A DNA stretch of 64,000 bases, from the NCBI GenBank assembly GCA_963922565.1, contig CAWUIQ010000005.1, positions 1 through 64,000 of the forward strand, in the 5' to 3' direction. Source of the DNA: JBCBKL01 sp963922565. GTDB taxonomy: Bacteria > Pseudomonadota > Alphaproteobacteria > Rhodobacterales > Rhodobacteraceae. Below are positions 49,202 to 58,118 of this stretch, in pieces. Position numbers and translations under genes: made by a program. Within the stretch, counting starts at the first letter, position 1; each line of letters opens with the position of its first letter. The notes beneath the pieces are model-generated. The model was not told where the DNA came from, did no database searches, and saw only the letters and a list, made by a program, of their open reading frames with translations.

Positions 49202-49564
49202 TTAGGACGCTTGAGCCTTGCGGCGCAACAGCCGCCGGTGTTCGGGAGTATTTTCCGTGAGTGGCTTAAATGGGACGACTTCCGCCGTTTGACTAGCAAT
49301 GTGATGTTTTTGTGGATCTTTGAAATTCATTAACTGATCTGCAAGGCCGGTGCCTGCAGTATGCTGGATACGGGTGACGCTTTTGGCACGGCGGCCCTTG
49401 CTGCCGGTTTCGAGTTCGAACTGCACGAAATCGCCGACCTCGAGGAATGAACCCTCCGGTTGATCGTTCTGATCGTCGCGATAGTAAGCCAGCTCCTTCT
49501 GGTCTTCGCACCATATGACCGCTTCGCGGTCGAGACTGTCGCTCCAGAGTATCAAACCGATCAT
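49202..49564 (-). CDS. Cold-shock-like small protein of unknown function
   Basis: 120 residues starting MIGLILWSDSLDREAV. FLEVGDFVQFELETGSKGRRAKSV resembles the beta-barrel of cold-shock domains, where F-x-L-E-x-G-x-x-V-x-F-E is common, but the RNP motifs are not clear. The C-terminus is basic (PEHRRLLRRKAQAS). The first ~57 residues of a longer frame are not in family style and lack a ribosome site. Possibly RNA-binding; divergent from the XRE-type gene. Confidence 0.6.
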   Translation of the reverse strand: MIGLILWSDSLDREAVIWCEDQKELAYYRDDQNDQPEGSFLEVGDFVQFELETGSKGRRAKSVTRIQHTAGTGLADQLMNFKDPQKHHIASQTAEVVPFKPLTENTPEHRRLLRRKAQAS

Positions 49565-49794
49565 ATTCTCTATCCAGCCTGCCTTCATTTCGAAGAAACT
49601 GAATTCCGTCGCGAAGATACATTCAAAACTGCGCACGCCTGGCTTGCAATTTGTGTCCACAGCCTCCATGGTCGGTATCAATACAGCGTCACCTATGACG
49701 CCAATTAGGGTCAAGTCTTTCCTCAAATGATACAATACCGGACTGTTTCAGTACTTGCTGGTGCAATTTCGCGCCTAGGGGAAAGGAAGGCACC

Positions 49795-50592
49795 ATGACC
49801 GCGACACGAAAAACACCAGCGGAATTGCGCAACATGTTTGGCGAAAACCTCAGGAAACTCGCGCGAGACTACCCATCTATATCCGAACTTTCTCGTCAGT
49901 TGGGAATTAATCGCACTCAATTCAACCGCTACTTGTCTGGAGAGAGCTTTCCGAGGCCCGATGTGCTGTCGCGGATCTGTGACTTCTTTGACGTCGATGC
50001 GCGCGTTCTTCTGGAGCCGGTGGCACAACTTGGACGCCCTGCGGATCCGATGACCGGTCCGTTTCTGGCAGGCTATCTGGGCCAGGGTGTCGCGAACCTT
50101 GATGAGGCAGAGTTCCCGTCGGGCTTTTATCGCTTTTCCAGACGCAGCTTTCTGGACCACGCCCGGTTTGTCGTCGGGTTGATCTACGTGTTCCGGGACG
50201 AACGACACACCTTTATTCGCGGGTACGAAGCGCGGGCCGCGATCGAGGCGCAGGGATTGCCCATGACCGGTGAGGCGCGCGAGTTCCGGGGTATCGTGAT
50301 GCGGCAAGAGGAAGGGATCGCCGCGATGATCTCGCGCAAGGGGGCGATGACCTGTTCATTCAACTATCTCAGCAGGGTCACGTCGTTCGAAAACAACTAC
50401 TGGCTGGGATACGTGGCCCGCACGGTCCGTGAGATGCCCGGGTCAGAGCGCGTTGTGCGCATGGTCTACGAGCATCTTGGCAAGGACTTTGGCAAGGCGC
50501 GCAAAGCCGCCAGAACGGCCGGCTATTGCAGTTCAGAAGAACTGCTGCCGTTCCACCAGCGTCTCCTGCAGCCGGAACAACCGTTCAGCTGA
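49795..50592 (+). CDS. Helix-turn-helix transcriptional regulator
   Basis: 265 residues. An XRE-type helix-turn-helix sits at ~28-65 (SISELSRQLGINRTQFNRYL, then PRPDVLSRICDFFDVDA). The remaining ~190 residues are a mixed alpha/beta domain (SGFYRFSRRSFLDHARFV; CSFNYLSRVTS) that I do not recognise, maybe a ligand-binding module. ATG preceded by GGGGAAAGGAAGG. Ends overlapping the convergent ilvN gene by 8 nt. Targets unknown; the divergent small gene is one candidate. Confidence 0.8.
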   Translation: MTATRKTPAELRNMFGENLRKLARDYPSISELSRQLGINRTQFNRYLSGESFPRPDVLSRICDFFDVDARVLLEPVAQLGRPADPMTGPFLAGYLGQGVANLDEAEFPSGFYRFSRRSFLDHARFVVGLIYVFRDERHTFIRGYEARAAIEAQGLPMTGEAREFRGIVMRQEEGIAAMISRKGAMTCSFNYLSRVTSFENNYWLGYVARTVREMPGSERVVRMVYEHLGKDFGKARKAARTAGYCSSEELLPFHQRLLQPEQPFS

Positions 50593-51154
50593 GGGCACCA
50601 CCGCGCGGCAGGGCGGCGACGCCGGTTCGCGCGATCTCGCTCAGGCCCAGCGGACGCATCAGATCCGCGAACGCGTCGATCTTGTCGGGCGCGCCGGTGA
50701 TTTCAAAGATGAAGCTGTCGAGCGTGCTGTCGACGACGTTGGCGCGAAAGATATCGGCCAGCCGAAGGGCTTCGACCCGCTTGTCGCCCTGACCGGTCAC
50801 TTTCAGCATTGCCAGTTCACGCTCGACGCTCGGGCCTTCTACCGTGAGATCATGAACCTCATGGACGGAAACGATACGGCCGAGCTGCGCCTTGATCTGC
50901 TCGATGACCTGGGGTGTACCGGTCGTCACGATCGTGATGCGGCTGAGGTGGCCCTGGTGATCAACCTCGGCGACCGTCAGGCTTTCGATATTGTAACCGC
51001 GACCTGAGAACAGCCCGATGACACGGGCAAGAACACCGGCTTCGTTGTCTACGATGACCGCGAGCGTGTGCGACTCTGCGATGTCAGAAAAGGTTGGGCG
51101 CAGGTTATAGGCCGACTTGGCCGAAGAGCCCTTTTTAATTTTCAAAGCAGACAC
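50585..51154 (-). CDS. ilvN: Acetolactate synthase small (regulatory) subunit
   Basis: 189 residues. N-terminal ACT domain (SHTLAVIVDNEAGVLARVIGLFSGRGYNIESL, quoted in parts) that binds valine for feedback inhibition, then the ALS_ss C-terminal domain. Begins with GTG after AGAGGT. Converts IlvB to a regulated, full-activity enzyme for valine/leucine/isoleucine synthesis. The catalytic ilvB gene is not adjacent on either side, unlike the common ilvBN pair. Confidence 0.93.
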   Translation of the reverse strand: MSALKIKKGSSAKSAYNLRPTFSDIAESHTLAVIVDNEAGVLARVIGLFSGRGYNIESLTVAEVDHQGHLSRITIVTTGTPQVIEQIKAQLGRIVSVHEVHDLTVEGPSVERELAMLKVTGQGDKRVEALRLADIFRANVVDSTLDSFIFEITGAPDKIDAFADLMRPLGLSEIARTGVAALPRGGALS

Positions 51155-51258
51155 GGTGGACCTCTTGCATGATCACTGTCTTGAACAGTGTTGCAGGCCT
51201 ATCGGGTGGTGATCCGCATGGCAAGTGCCTGACTTGTCCCGAGGGTCCGGGCTCGGGT

Positions 51259-51294
51259 CGATGGGCGGCACAGCCAATGCCGAGCCGCCCATCG
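51259..51294 (-). other. Long inverted repeat upstream of ilvN
   Basis: A perfect 11-bp inverted repeat, CGATGGGCGGC / GCCGCCCATCG, around a 14-nt loop. A second repeat, CCCGAG ... CTCGGG (51238-51257), and a third, CACTGT-CTTGA-ACAGTG (51174-51190), lie between it and ilvN. They could be a terminator for the upstream membrane-protein gene or a folded ilvN leader. No T-run after them and no leader peptide was found. Confidence 0.4.
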
Positions 51295-51305
51295 TCGTTC
51301 GAAGA

Positions 51306-51770
51306 TCAACCCACCGACAGTTGGCGCGGTACGGCCATGGCCTCGGGGCCATCGTCATCGCACGGGTCGATCTGGGATGTGTCGATACTTCGCTCGCCGA
51401 ACGATACCACCACGTGCTCCGGCTCCAGCCTGAGCGGCGCCTCTTCGGCATCGGCGGTCTCGGCCGGCTTGTTGCGACGGGTGAAGTAAACGACCAAACC
51501 AAGGTCAACCATCGTCACCGCAAGGTTCCAGACATAAAGATAGATCAGAGGGCTGAATTCACCGCCCTCATGCCAATGAAAGATTTTTGAGCAGATGCCG
51601 CACAGGTAACCAATACAAACAACCGCCACGAAAACCGGGCTTTTTCCTACTGCGGTGCGTTTTTCAATCATCTTCGCAATCGACCAGTACCAGCCGATAG
51701 AGAAGAGGAAGAACATCGCCGCCTCAAACATTTGTGCGTGCGTCAGCGTCACGGGCTGCTCCATCATCAT
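51306..51770 (-). CDS. Three-helix membrane protein, SemiSWEET-like size
   Basis: 154 residues; three membrane helices in the first ~95 residues (FEAAMFFLFSIGWYWSI, SPVFVAVVCIGYLCGI, YLYVWNLAVTMVDLGLVVYF), then an acidic cytoplasmic tail. Three helices of this spacing recall SemiSWEET/PQ-loop transporters, but the PQ motif itself is absent (GKSP at the analogous position). Three Met codons begin it. Not confidently assigned; sugar or small-molecule transport is speculative. Confidence 0.55.
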   Translation of the reverse strand: MMMEQPVTLTHAQMFEAAMFFLFSIGWYWSIAKMIEKRTAVGKSPVFVAVVCIGYLCGICSKIFHWHEGGEFSPLIYLYVWNLAVTMVDLGLVVYFTRRNKPAETADAEEAPLRLEPEHVVVSFGERSIDTSQIDPCDDDGPEAMAVPRQLSVG

Positions 51771-52105
51771 TTAAGTTTGTCGAAGGAGTTTTCCGTAACC
51801 GCCGGTGCCCCTTTCGCTGTTCAATTTTGTATCAATCCAATTTGCTTAAAGTAGGGCAGATCACATGATCAGGAGTAGAAGATTTGCCCTGATCCACTAC
51901 CGCTTGGCGAGATTGTGGCTATTGTATGAAGACTTCTCGGAAAGCGCGTGCGGCGGCGATGTTTTTGACACAATTGCCGCCCGGACGCGCCCCAGTGATT
52001 CCTTTAGATTTTTAGGACCCCGAATCAATGGTTGTTTACCAATTTTCTCTTGGCCGAGAACAAACGGGTAACGCACCCGGGCAAGACTTTGACGAGATAC
52101 GGGAC
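51771..52105. other. 335-nt spacer without a convincing gene
   Basis: A plus-strand frame of 68 codons (51865-52071) lacks a ribosome site and protein-like composition. The spacer is less GC-rich than its surroundings and must hold the promoter of the minus-strand membrane-protein gene (TTGATA/TTGAAC-like boxes near 51815-51840 on that strand). I see no tRNA, hairpin terminator or riboswitch. Confidence 0.4.
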
Positions 52106-53029
52106 CTAAGGTTGCGCGCTCCCGAGCAACGAGAACTCTCCATCCGGTGAAATACCAGCTCTCGCGGCTACGATTCCCCGTCCGTGAAGGTCCACAAGAT
52201 GTGCAAATACATTTCGGGTTGCTGCAGGTAGCAGTGCCGCCGGGGTATCAACATAGACATTTTCGGCGATGGCAGCAGCACTTGATGGCCCGTTACCGAG
52301 CGCGTCGACAATCGCCGCCTCGCGCGCGCGCCTGTGCGCGATCAGCCAGTGCAGTCGGTCGGTCGGATTTTCCACCTGAGGCCCGTGACCCGGGTAAAAG
52401 ACGCGCCAGTCGTTTTGGTGCAGCTTTTCGCAGGACGCCATGAAGTCGGTCAAATCACCGTCGGGGGGCGATACCAGCGACGTCGACCAAGCCATCACGT
52501 GATCGGCGGTCAGACAGGCGTCACTCCAACCGAGGGCAATGTGGTTCCCGGTGTGACCTGGCGTGTGGATCACTCGGAGTGACCAGTCACTCCCCGTTAT
52601 AAGTGATCCGTCCTCGACCGTATCGTCGGGGGAAAAATGCACGTCGATCCCTTCACCGCCGCCCGCCATGCCTTCCTGTGCAAGTCTCTGCATGATCGGG
52701 CTGCGCCCTGCGCTGGCGTCGCCAAAGGCCAAGACCGGTGCCCTTGTCACCTTGGCCAGGGGCCGGGCCAGCGGCGAGTGATCGAGATGTGAGTGGGTGA
52801 CGATGATACAGCGCACCTTGCGTCCGTTGATCGCCGTCAGGATGGCGCTCAAGTGAGTCTCGCTGATCGGGCCAGGGTCGACGATGGCGATGTCGGTATC
52901 GCCAAGGATATAGGTGTTGGTGCCCCGGAACGTCATCGGCGAAGGGTTCGGCGCAACGATCATCTCAAGTCCGGGCTCAAGCGGAATGACCGCACCTACG
53001 GGCGGATTGTACTCGGCATCGTTCATCAC
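52106..53029 (-). CDS. MBL-fold metallo-hydrolase (LACTB2-like)
   Basis: 307 residues. Metal ligands in HSHLDH, TPGHTGNH and the later His of YPGHGP fit a two-zinc site. The C-terminal winged-helix region (TRNVFAHLVDLHGRG) is the LACTB2/RNase-like type found in many proteobacterial hydrolases. The N-terminal PNPSPMTFRGTNTYIL is characteristic. Substrate unknown; family members hydrolyse thioesters or RNA. Divergent from the sensor-kinase gene by 37 nt. Confidence 0.87.
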   Translation of the reverse strand: MMNDAEYNPPVGAVIPLEPGLEMIVAPNPSPMTFRGTNTYILGDTDIAIVDPGPISETHLSAILTAINGRKVRCIIVTHSHLDHSPLARPLAKVTRAPVLAFGDASAGRSPIMQRLAQEGMAGGGEGIDVHFSPDDTVEDGSLITGSDWSLRVIHTPGHTGNHIALGWSDACLTADHVMAWSTSLVSPPDGDLTDFMASCEKLHQNDWRVFYPGHGPQVENPTDRLHWLIAHRRAREAAIVDALGNGPSSAAAIAENVYVDTPAALLPAATRNVFAHLVDLHGRGIVAARAGISPDGEFSLLGSAQP

Positions 53030-53066
53030 GCTTTTCCCTTCCCGCTGGCACCGTTAGGGTCCGATC

Positions 53067-54386
53067 ATGAACCTGTCATGGCTCAAACATTACATGCCCC
53101 GGAGCCTTTACGGACGTGCCGCGCTCATACTGCTGCTGCCGGTCGTGTTTTTGCAACTCGTCATTTCGGTGGTTTTTACACAGCGGCATTTCGAGGATGT
53201 CACGAACCAGATGTCCGATACGGTCGCACGGGAGTTGCGGCTGGTGCTTGATGGCGCCGAAGAGTTCGCGGGCACGACTGATGCCTTTGCCCGCATCGAA
53301 CGAAACCTCGCCGCCCTCGAAGTATCCATAGCGCCTGCACCGAGCGAGAAACTCGAGCAGGCCGACGCGCGCATCTGGTACGACTTTTCAGGGGCGGTCA
53401 TATTCCTGCGCTTGCGCGCTCGTGTGCCTGAAATCGGGTCCATCGATCTGACCGGCAACCGGATTGTCAGTGTCTTTGCGCAAAGCGCATTGGGTCCGAT
53501 CGAGATGCGGTTCGACCGGCGCAGGCTGTCGGCCTCCAATCCTCACCAGCTGTTTGTCATCATGGTCTTCTTTTCGGTTCTCATCACAGCGGTCGCATTC
53601 ATCTATCTGCGCAATCAACTTCGCCCCATCAAACGGTTGGCGAGCGCCGCCGAAGCGTTCGGGAAGGGGCGGCATATGCCCTACAGCCCATCCGGCGCGA
53701 CCGAGGTGCGGGCCGCTGGTACCGCTTTTGTGGACATGCGCAACCGGATCGAGCGGCAGATCGAGACGCGCACGCAGATGCTGTCCGGCGTCAGTCACGA
53801 TTTGCGGACACCGCTGACGCGCCTGCGCCTCGGCCTCAGCCTGCTTGACGATGAAGATCGTCAACCGCTGGAACGCGACGTGGATGACATGGCACGCATG
53901 ATCGACGAATTCCTGAATTTCGCCAAAGGGTCATCCGAGGGCGAACCCGAGCCGATTGATCCCGTGGCACTGACCGAGGAACTGGTTTCCGATGCGGCCC
54001 GCGCCGGACAGAACGTGACAATGAAAGAGGTCAGCGGGAGCGGAGAGGTCATGCTGCGCAAACACGCGATCCGGCGGGCGCTTGGCAATCTGATCAGCAA
54101 TGCCGTGCGCTACGGTGAGCGGGCCGAAGTATCAGTGACCCTCAGCGACAGATCTCTGCGCTTTCGGGTCGAAGACGACGGGCCGGGCATACCCGAGGAT
54201 CAGCGTGAAGAGGCGCAAAAACCGTTTTCGCGCCTTGATCCCGCGCGGAACCAGGACCGGGGCGGCAGTGTCGGGCTGGGCCTGGCCATCGCGCGCGACA
54301 TCGCGCGGGCGCATGGTGGGGTTTTGCGGTTGGGGCAAAGCGAGCGGCTGGGTGGATTGCGGGCCGACATCGTGATCGCGCGGTGA
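53067..54386 (+). CDS. EnvZ-like sensor histidine kinase (orphan)
   Basis: 439 residues: helix ~19-38, periplasmic domain, second helix ~162-182, HAMP (QLRPIKRLASAAEAFGKG), HisKA with H244 in SHDLRTPLTRLRLGL, and ATPase domain with NLISNAVRYG and GLGLAIARD. The pattern is the EnvZ branch of the HPK family. No response-regulator gene adjoins it: a metallo-hydrolase lies upstream and a tRNA follows. The cognate OmpR-like regulator is presumably elsewhere, or the kinase serves a shared regulator. Confidence 0.9.
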   Translation: MNLSWLKHYMPRSLYGRAALILLLPVVFLQLVISVVFTQRHFEDVTNQMSDTVARELRLVLDGAEEFAGTTDAFARIERNLAALEVSIAPAPSEKLEQADARIWYDFSGAVIFLRLRARVPEIGSIDLTGNRIVSVFAQSALGPIEMRFDRRRLSASNPHQLFVIMVFFSVLITAVAFIYLRNQLRPIKRLASAAEAFGKGRHMPYSPSGATEVRAAGTAFVDMRNRIERQIETRTQMLSGVSHDLRTPLTRLRLGLSLLDDEDRQPLERDVDDMARMIDEFLNFAKGSSEGEPEPIDPVALTEELVSDAARAGQNVTMKEVSGSGEVMLRKHAIRRALGNLISNAVRYGERAEVSVTLSDRSLRFRVEDDGPGIPEDQREEAQKPFSRLDPARNQDRGGSVGLGLAIARDIARAHGGVLRLGQSERLGGLRADIVIAR

Positions 54387-54391
54387 TGCGG

Positions 54392-54468
54392 TGGTAGGCC
54401 CGGAGGGACTCGAACCCCCAACCAAAGCGTTATGAGCGCTCTGCTCTAACCAATTGAGCTACAGGCCC
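54392..54468 (-). tRNA. tRNA with CAT anticodon, probably tRNA-Ile2
   Basis: 77 nt with encoded CCA. Acceptor GGGCCTG/CGGGCCT (first pair G-U), D-arm GCTCAATTGGTTAGAGC, anticodon stem GAGCG/CGCTT with loop CTCATAA (anticodon at 54432-54434), T-arm GGGGG-TTCGAGT-CCCTC. CAT can be elongator Met or lysidine-modified Ile2 reading AUA. The CTCATAA-CGCTTTGGT context resembles E. coli tRNA-Ile2, so I favour Ile2. Confidence 0.9.
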
Positions 54469-54568
54469 GCCGAAGCCCTGCCTAGGACCGCCACATGCCG
54501 CCGTCAAGTGGCCCGTTGCGGTCAGCGTGGCTTTGGATTAACCGGACCCAAACAAGGCGAGAGGGGCA

Positions 54569-55627
54569 ATGGCGAAATCTGCAGATCAGGGCAAGAACGG
54601 CCTGTCCTATGCCCAGGCCGGGGTCGATATCGACGCCGGAAACGCGCTGGTTGACCGCATCAAGCCCGCCGCAAAATCGACCGACAGGCCCGGTGTGATG
54701 GCTGGTCTCGGCGGCTTTGGTGGGCTCTTTGATCTCAAGGCCGCGGGATACGAGGATCCGATCCTGGTCGCGGCAACGGACGGCGTGGGGACCAAACTGC
54801 GCATCGCCATCGACACCGGTAATGTCGAGGGCGTCGGCGTCGACCTCGTTGCCATGTGCGTCAACGACCTCGTATGTCAGGGGGCCGAGCCGCTTTTCTT
54901 TCTCGACTACTTCGCGACGGGCAAGCTCTCTGTCGATCTTGCTGCTCAGGTTGTCGAAGGCATTGCCCTTGGGTGCCGAAACTCCGGCTGTGCGCTGATT
55001 GGGGGTGAGACCGCCGAGATGCCCGGGATGTATCCGCCGGGTGACTTTGATCTCGCGGGCTTTGCTGTGGGCGCGATGGAGCGTGGCACCGCTCTGCCAT
55101 CGGGTGTGGCCGAGGGTGATGTGGTTCTTGGTCTTGGCTCGGACGGCGTACATTCGAACGGCTACAGCCTCGTGCGAAAGCTGGTCGAGGTGTCGGGGCT
55201 TGCCTGGGACGCCGACTGCCCATGGGCCGCGGGCACTCTTGGTGCAGCACTTCTGACCCCGACACGGCTTTATGTGCAGCAATGCCTCGAGGCCATTCGC
55301 TCGGGTGGTGTTCATGGCCTGGCGCATATCACCGGCGGCGGACTGACCGAGAACCTGCCACGGGTTCTGCCCGACGGGTTGGGGGCGCAGGTCGATCTTG
55401 GGGCGTGGCAGATGCCGCCCGTTTTTGGATGGCTGCAAGGGCAGGGTGGCATCGATCAGGCCGAGATGCTCAAGACCTTCAACTGCGGCATCGGCATGGT
55501 GCTGGTGGTCGACAAGGACCAGGCGTCTGATCACATCGCGCATCTGCAGAGCGCAGGAGAAACCGTTGCCGTCATCGGTTCGGTTGTCGCGGGCGACGGG
55601 GTGGACTTTCACGGCGCCCTCAATTGA
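54569..55627 (+). CDS. purM: Phosphoribosylformylglycinamidine cyclo-ligase
   Basis: 352 residues. AIR synthetase of purine synthesis, using ATP to close the imidazole ring. Motifs: GVDIDAGNALVDRIKP start, ATDGVGTKLRIA, GGETAEMPGMY, and GLGSDGVHSNGYSLVRK. ATG follows GAGAGGGG. Ends in a 4-nt overlap with purN (TTGA), so AIR-forming and GAR-formylating enzymes are made together. Confidence 0.95.
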   Translation: MAKSADQGKNGLSYAQAGVDIDAGNALVDRIKPAAKSTDRPGVMAGLGGFGGLFDLKAAGYEDPILVAATDGVGTKLRIAIDTGNVEGVGVDLVAMCVNDLVCQGAEPLFFLDYFATGKLSVDLAAQVVEGIALGCRNSGCALIGGETAEMPGMYPPGDFDLAGFAVGAMERGTALPSGVAEGDVVLGLGSDGVHSNGYSLVRKLVEVSGLAWDADCPWAAGTLGAALLTPTRLYVQQCLEAIRSGGVHGLAHITGGGLTENLPRVLPDGLGAQVDLGAWQMPPVFGWLQGQGGIDQAEMLKTFNCGIGMVLVVDKDQASDHIAHLQSAGETVAVIGSVVAGDGVDFHGALN

Positions 55628-56211
55628 AGCGGGTTGCCATCCTGATTTCCGGCGGCGGCTCCAACATGCGGGCGCTCGTCGAAAGCATGACGGGTGACCA
55701 CCCGGCACGACCCTGCGTCGTGCTGTCGAACAATCCGGGATCGACCGGCATTGCCTGGGCTGCCGAACACGGGGTCCCGACGGCGATCGTTGATCACAAA
55801 CCCTTCGGTAAGGATCGCAGCGCGTTCGAGGCCGAATTAACCAAGGCGCTTGAACCACATGCGCCCGATATCATCTGTCTTGCGGGGTTCATGCGGGTAC
55901 TGACCGCAGGCTTCGTAACGCCCCGGCAAGGTCGGATGCTGAACATCCATCCATCGCTGTTGCCGAAGTATCAGGGGCTGAACACCCATGCCCGGGCGAT
56001 CGATGCAGGTGACGCCGACCATGGCTGTACTGTGCATCTTGTCACGCCCAAACTCGATGATGGTCCCATCCTTGGTCAGGCGCGGGTTCCGATCCAACCG
56101 GGCGACACACCCGAAAGCCTCAGCCAACGAGTACTCGCGCGTGAACACATTCTTTACCCGGCTGTCCTACGCCGATTTGCCGAAGGTCATGACGAACCGC
56201 TCTACATCTGA
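55624..56211 (+). CDS. purN: Phosphoribosylglycinamide formyltransferase
   Basis: 195 residues with the rare TTG start overlapping the purM stop. Catalytic elements: LISGGGSNMRALV (phosphate loop), the Asn-His-Asp set in NIHPSLLPKYQGLNTH and DHGCTVHLVTPKLDDGPI. Transfers formyl from 10-formyl-THF to GAR. The TTG should make yield depend on coupling to purM. Confidence 0.94.
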   Translation: MKRVAILISGGGSNMRALVESMTGDHPARPCVVLSNNPGSTGIAWAAEHGVPTAIVDHKPFGKDRSAFEAELTKALEPHAPDIICLAGFMRVLTAGFVTPRQGRMLNIHPSLLPKYQGLNTHARAIDAGDADHGCTVHLVTPKLDDGPILGQARVPIQPGDTPESLSQRVLAREHILYPAVLRRFAEGHDEPLYI

Positions 56212-56295
56212 GGGACTGGCCCCTTGTTCGGCCTTGGTATAAGGGCATAAGGTCGCAAGACGCGGGCAATCAATAAGAACCAGAACGGATCGCAC

Positions 56296-57456
56296 ATGCA
56301 GATACTCACCTCGACCGATGCTCTTGCCACATTCTGCAAAGAGGCAAGGCAGCAGCCCTACGTCACGGTCGACACAGAGTTTCTGAGGGAGCGGACATAT
56401 TATTCAAAGCTCTGCCTCGTCCAGCTTGCAATGCCGGGGCAGGGGGACGATGGCGCGGTTCTGGTCGATCCGCTTGCGGATGGGCTGGCGCTTGATCCGC
56501 TTTACGATCTCTTCAACGATGACGCGGTCGTTAAGGTTTTTCACGCGGCCCGGCAGGATCTCGAAATCTTCTATGTCGACGCGCAGGTTCTGCCCCAACC
56601 TCTGTTCGACACGCAGGTCGCGGCGATGGTCTGCGGTTTTGGCGAACAGGTCGGGTATGAGACGCTGGTGCGGAAGATCGCGAAGCAGTCGCTCGACAAG
56701 ACCTCCCGGTTTACCGATTGGTCGCGACGACCGCTGACCGATGCACAACTCTCCTATGCGCTCGCAGACGTGACACATCTGCGGGACATCTACGAACATC
56801 TGGCAAATCGGCTTGAGCAAACCGGGCGCAGCCGCTGGGTCAACGAAGAGCTTGGCACGCTTCTGTCACCCGACACCTATGTCGTCAAACCGGATGAGGC
56901 GTGGCGGCGGGTCAAGACCCGGACAAATTCGTCTCGGTTTCTCGCGGTGGTCAAGGAACTCGCTGCGTTTCGGGAAGCTCATGCGCAGGAGCACAACATC
57001 CCGCGCAACCGCATCTTCAAGGACGACGCGCTGATCGAACTGGCTGGAAACAAGCCCAAGTCGATCGAAGAGCTGGGTCGCTCGCGCCTATTGCTGCGCG
57101 AGGCGCGTAAGGGTGCGGTCGCCGACGGCATTTTGAACGCGATCAAACGCGCGGTCGAAATGGCGCCCGATGACATGCCCAAACCGGATCGAAGCCGCGA
57201 CAAGCTGCAGGTCAACACGGCGCTTGCCGATCTGCTGCGTGTGCTGCTCAAGGCCAAGACCGAGAGCGAGGGCGTCGCCGCCAAGCTGGTGGCACCGGCA
57301 GCCGATCTTGATGCCATCGCGGCGGGCGTTCGGGATCTTCCGGCGCTCAAAGGTTGGCGCAAAGAACTCTTTGGTCAGGATGCGTTGCGACTTTGCGATG
57401 GAGAGATCGCGCTTGCCGCCGAAGGCGGCGACGTGCGGATCATACCGCTCGACTGA
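56296..57456 (+). CDS. rnd: Ribonuclease D
   Basis: 386 residues. DEDD exonuclease with VDTEFLRERTYY (Asp, Glu), FHAARQDLEIF (Asp) and SYALADVTHLRDIYE (Asp, Tyr-type site). One HRDC domain follows (~205-285; VVKELAAFREAHAQE), as in bacterial RNase D. Matures tRNA 3' ends. Encoded 84 nt after purN. Convergent with a lipoprotein gene with no space between stops. Confidence 0.94.
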   Translation: MQILTSTDALATFCKEARQQPYVTVDTEFLRERTYYSKLCLVQLAMPGQGDDGAVLVDPLADGLALDPLYDLFNDDAVVKVFHAARQDLEIFYVDAQVLPQPLFDTQVAAMVCGFGEQVGYETLVRKIAKQSLDKTSRFTDWSRRPLTDAQLSYALADVTHLRDIYEHLANRLEQTGRSRWVNEELGTLLSPDTYVVKPDEAWRRVKTRTNSSRFLAVVKELAAFREAHAQEHNIPRNRIFKDDALIELAGNKPKSIEELGRSRLLLREARKGAVADGILNAIKRAVEMAPDDMPKPDRSRDKLQVNTALADLLRVLLKAKTESEGVAAKLVAPAADLDAIAAGVRDLPALKGWRKELFGQDALRLCDGEIALAAEGGDVRIIPLD

Positions 57457-57990
57457 TCAGCGGCGTCGCGATGACATCGCGTTGCGCACCCCGACAACCC
57501 GGATGACCCGAACGCCACCAAGTTGCTGATCGGTTAGTGCCACGGCGGCGGTAACCGTCCGGACGCGTTCGCTTATGCCGGTCCCGGCCTCGTCCGGTGT
57601 GACGCCTGCCAGTTGGAAGGTCAGAACGCCGTCTTCAGAAACAGGCTGCTCTTCGTCAGTCACCAGACGCACGTCGTAAACGCCCTGACGGGCTGCTGTT
57701 CCGGACGCGCGGACAATGGCGCCGCCGGGCACACGCTCGATCACGAGGGCGGTCACACTGTCGAGCGGACGGCCCCGGTAAGTGCCGTCGTCACTGGGCG
57801 AGCCCAGCAACCGCCCGCGTTGGCGGGTGGGGATCAGTGGATTGACCTCGGCATCCGGGTCCACCTCAACAGGGGCAGACCGCGCATTCCCAAACCAGTT
57901 TGTCGGGTTGAGACGGCTATCGCGAAAACCACCGCAGGCCGCAAGCGCCAGAATGCTCACCAGCATCACGCCCGTTGTCAGTCTTTTCAT
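57457..57990 (-). CDS. Conserved-type lipoprotein
   Basis: 177 residues. Signal with lipobox LAAC, so Cys19 is the lipid anchor; Gly-Gly after it suits outer-membrane sorting. The mature region (NPTNWFGNARSAPVE, IPTRQRGRLLG, DSVTALVIERVPGGAIVRASG) has a strand-rich C-terminal domain. I do not know its function; proteins with the NPxNWFG start are frequent in roseobacters. Confidence 0.75.
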   Translation of the reverse strand: MKRLTTGVMLVSILALAACGGFRDSRLNPTNWFGNARSAPVEVDPDAEVNPLIPTRQRGRLLGSPSDDGTYRGRPLDSVTALVIERVPGGAIVRASGTAARQGVYDVRLVTDEEQPVSEDGVLTFQLAGVTPDEAGTGISERVRTVTAAVALTDQQLGGVRVIRVVGVRNAMSSRRR

Positions 57991-58118
57991 TGGTGGCGTC
58001 CCCCGTTTCCTGTCGCGTTTGGTACCGCAACTCGGTTGGTTTGAAAAGCCATGCGGGCGTGGTCTGGACCTTTGGCTGCGCGCCGCCTAACTGTCTTTTG
58101 TCGAAGGGAGAATACCGC

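Noticed and set aside
49565..49735. 57-residue N-terminal extension of the cold-shock-like protein
   Set aside because: AT-rich, no ribosome site before the far ATG, and the conserved-style sequence begins at MIGLILWSD.
51155..51305. Branched-chain amino acid leader peptide for ilvN attenuation
   Set aside because: No short frame rich in Val/Leu/Ile codons with a ribosome site could be found before the hairpins on the minus strand.
51865..52071. 68-codon plus-strand frame in the spacer upstream of the metallo-hydrolase
   Set aside because: No Shine-Dalgarno, mixed composition, no motif, and codon third positions not GC-biased as in real genes here.
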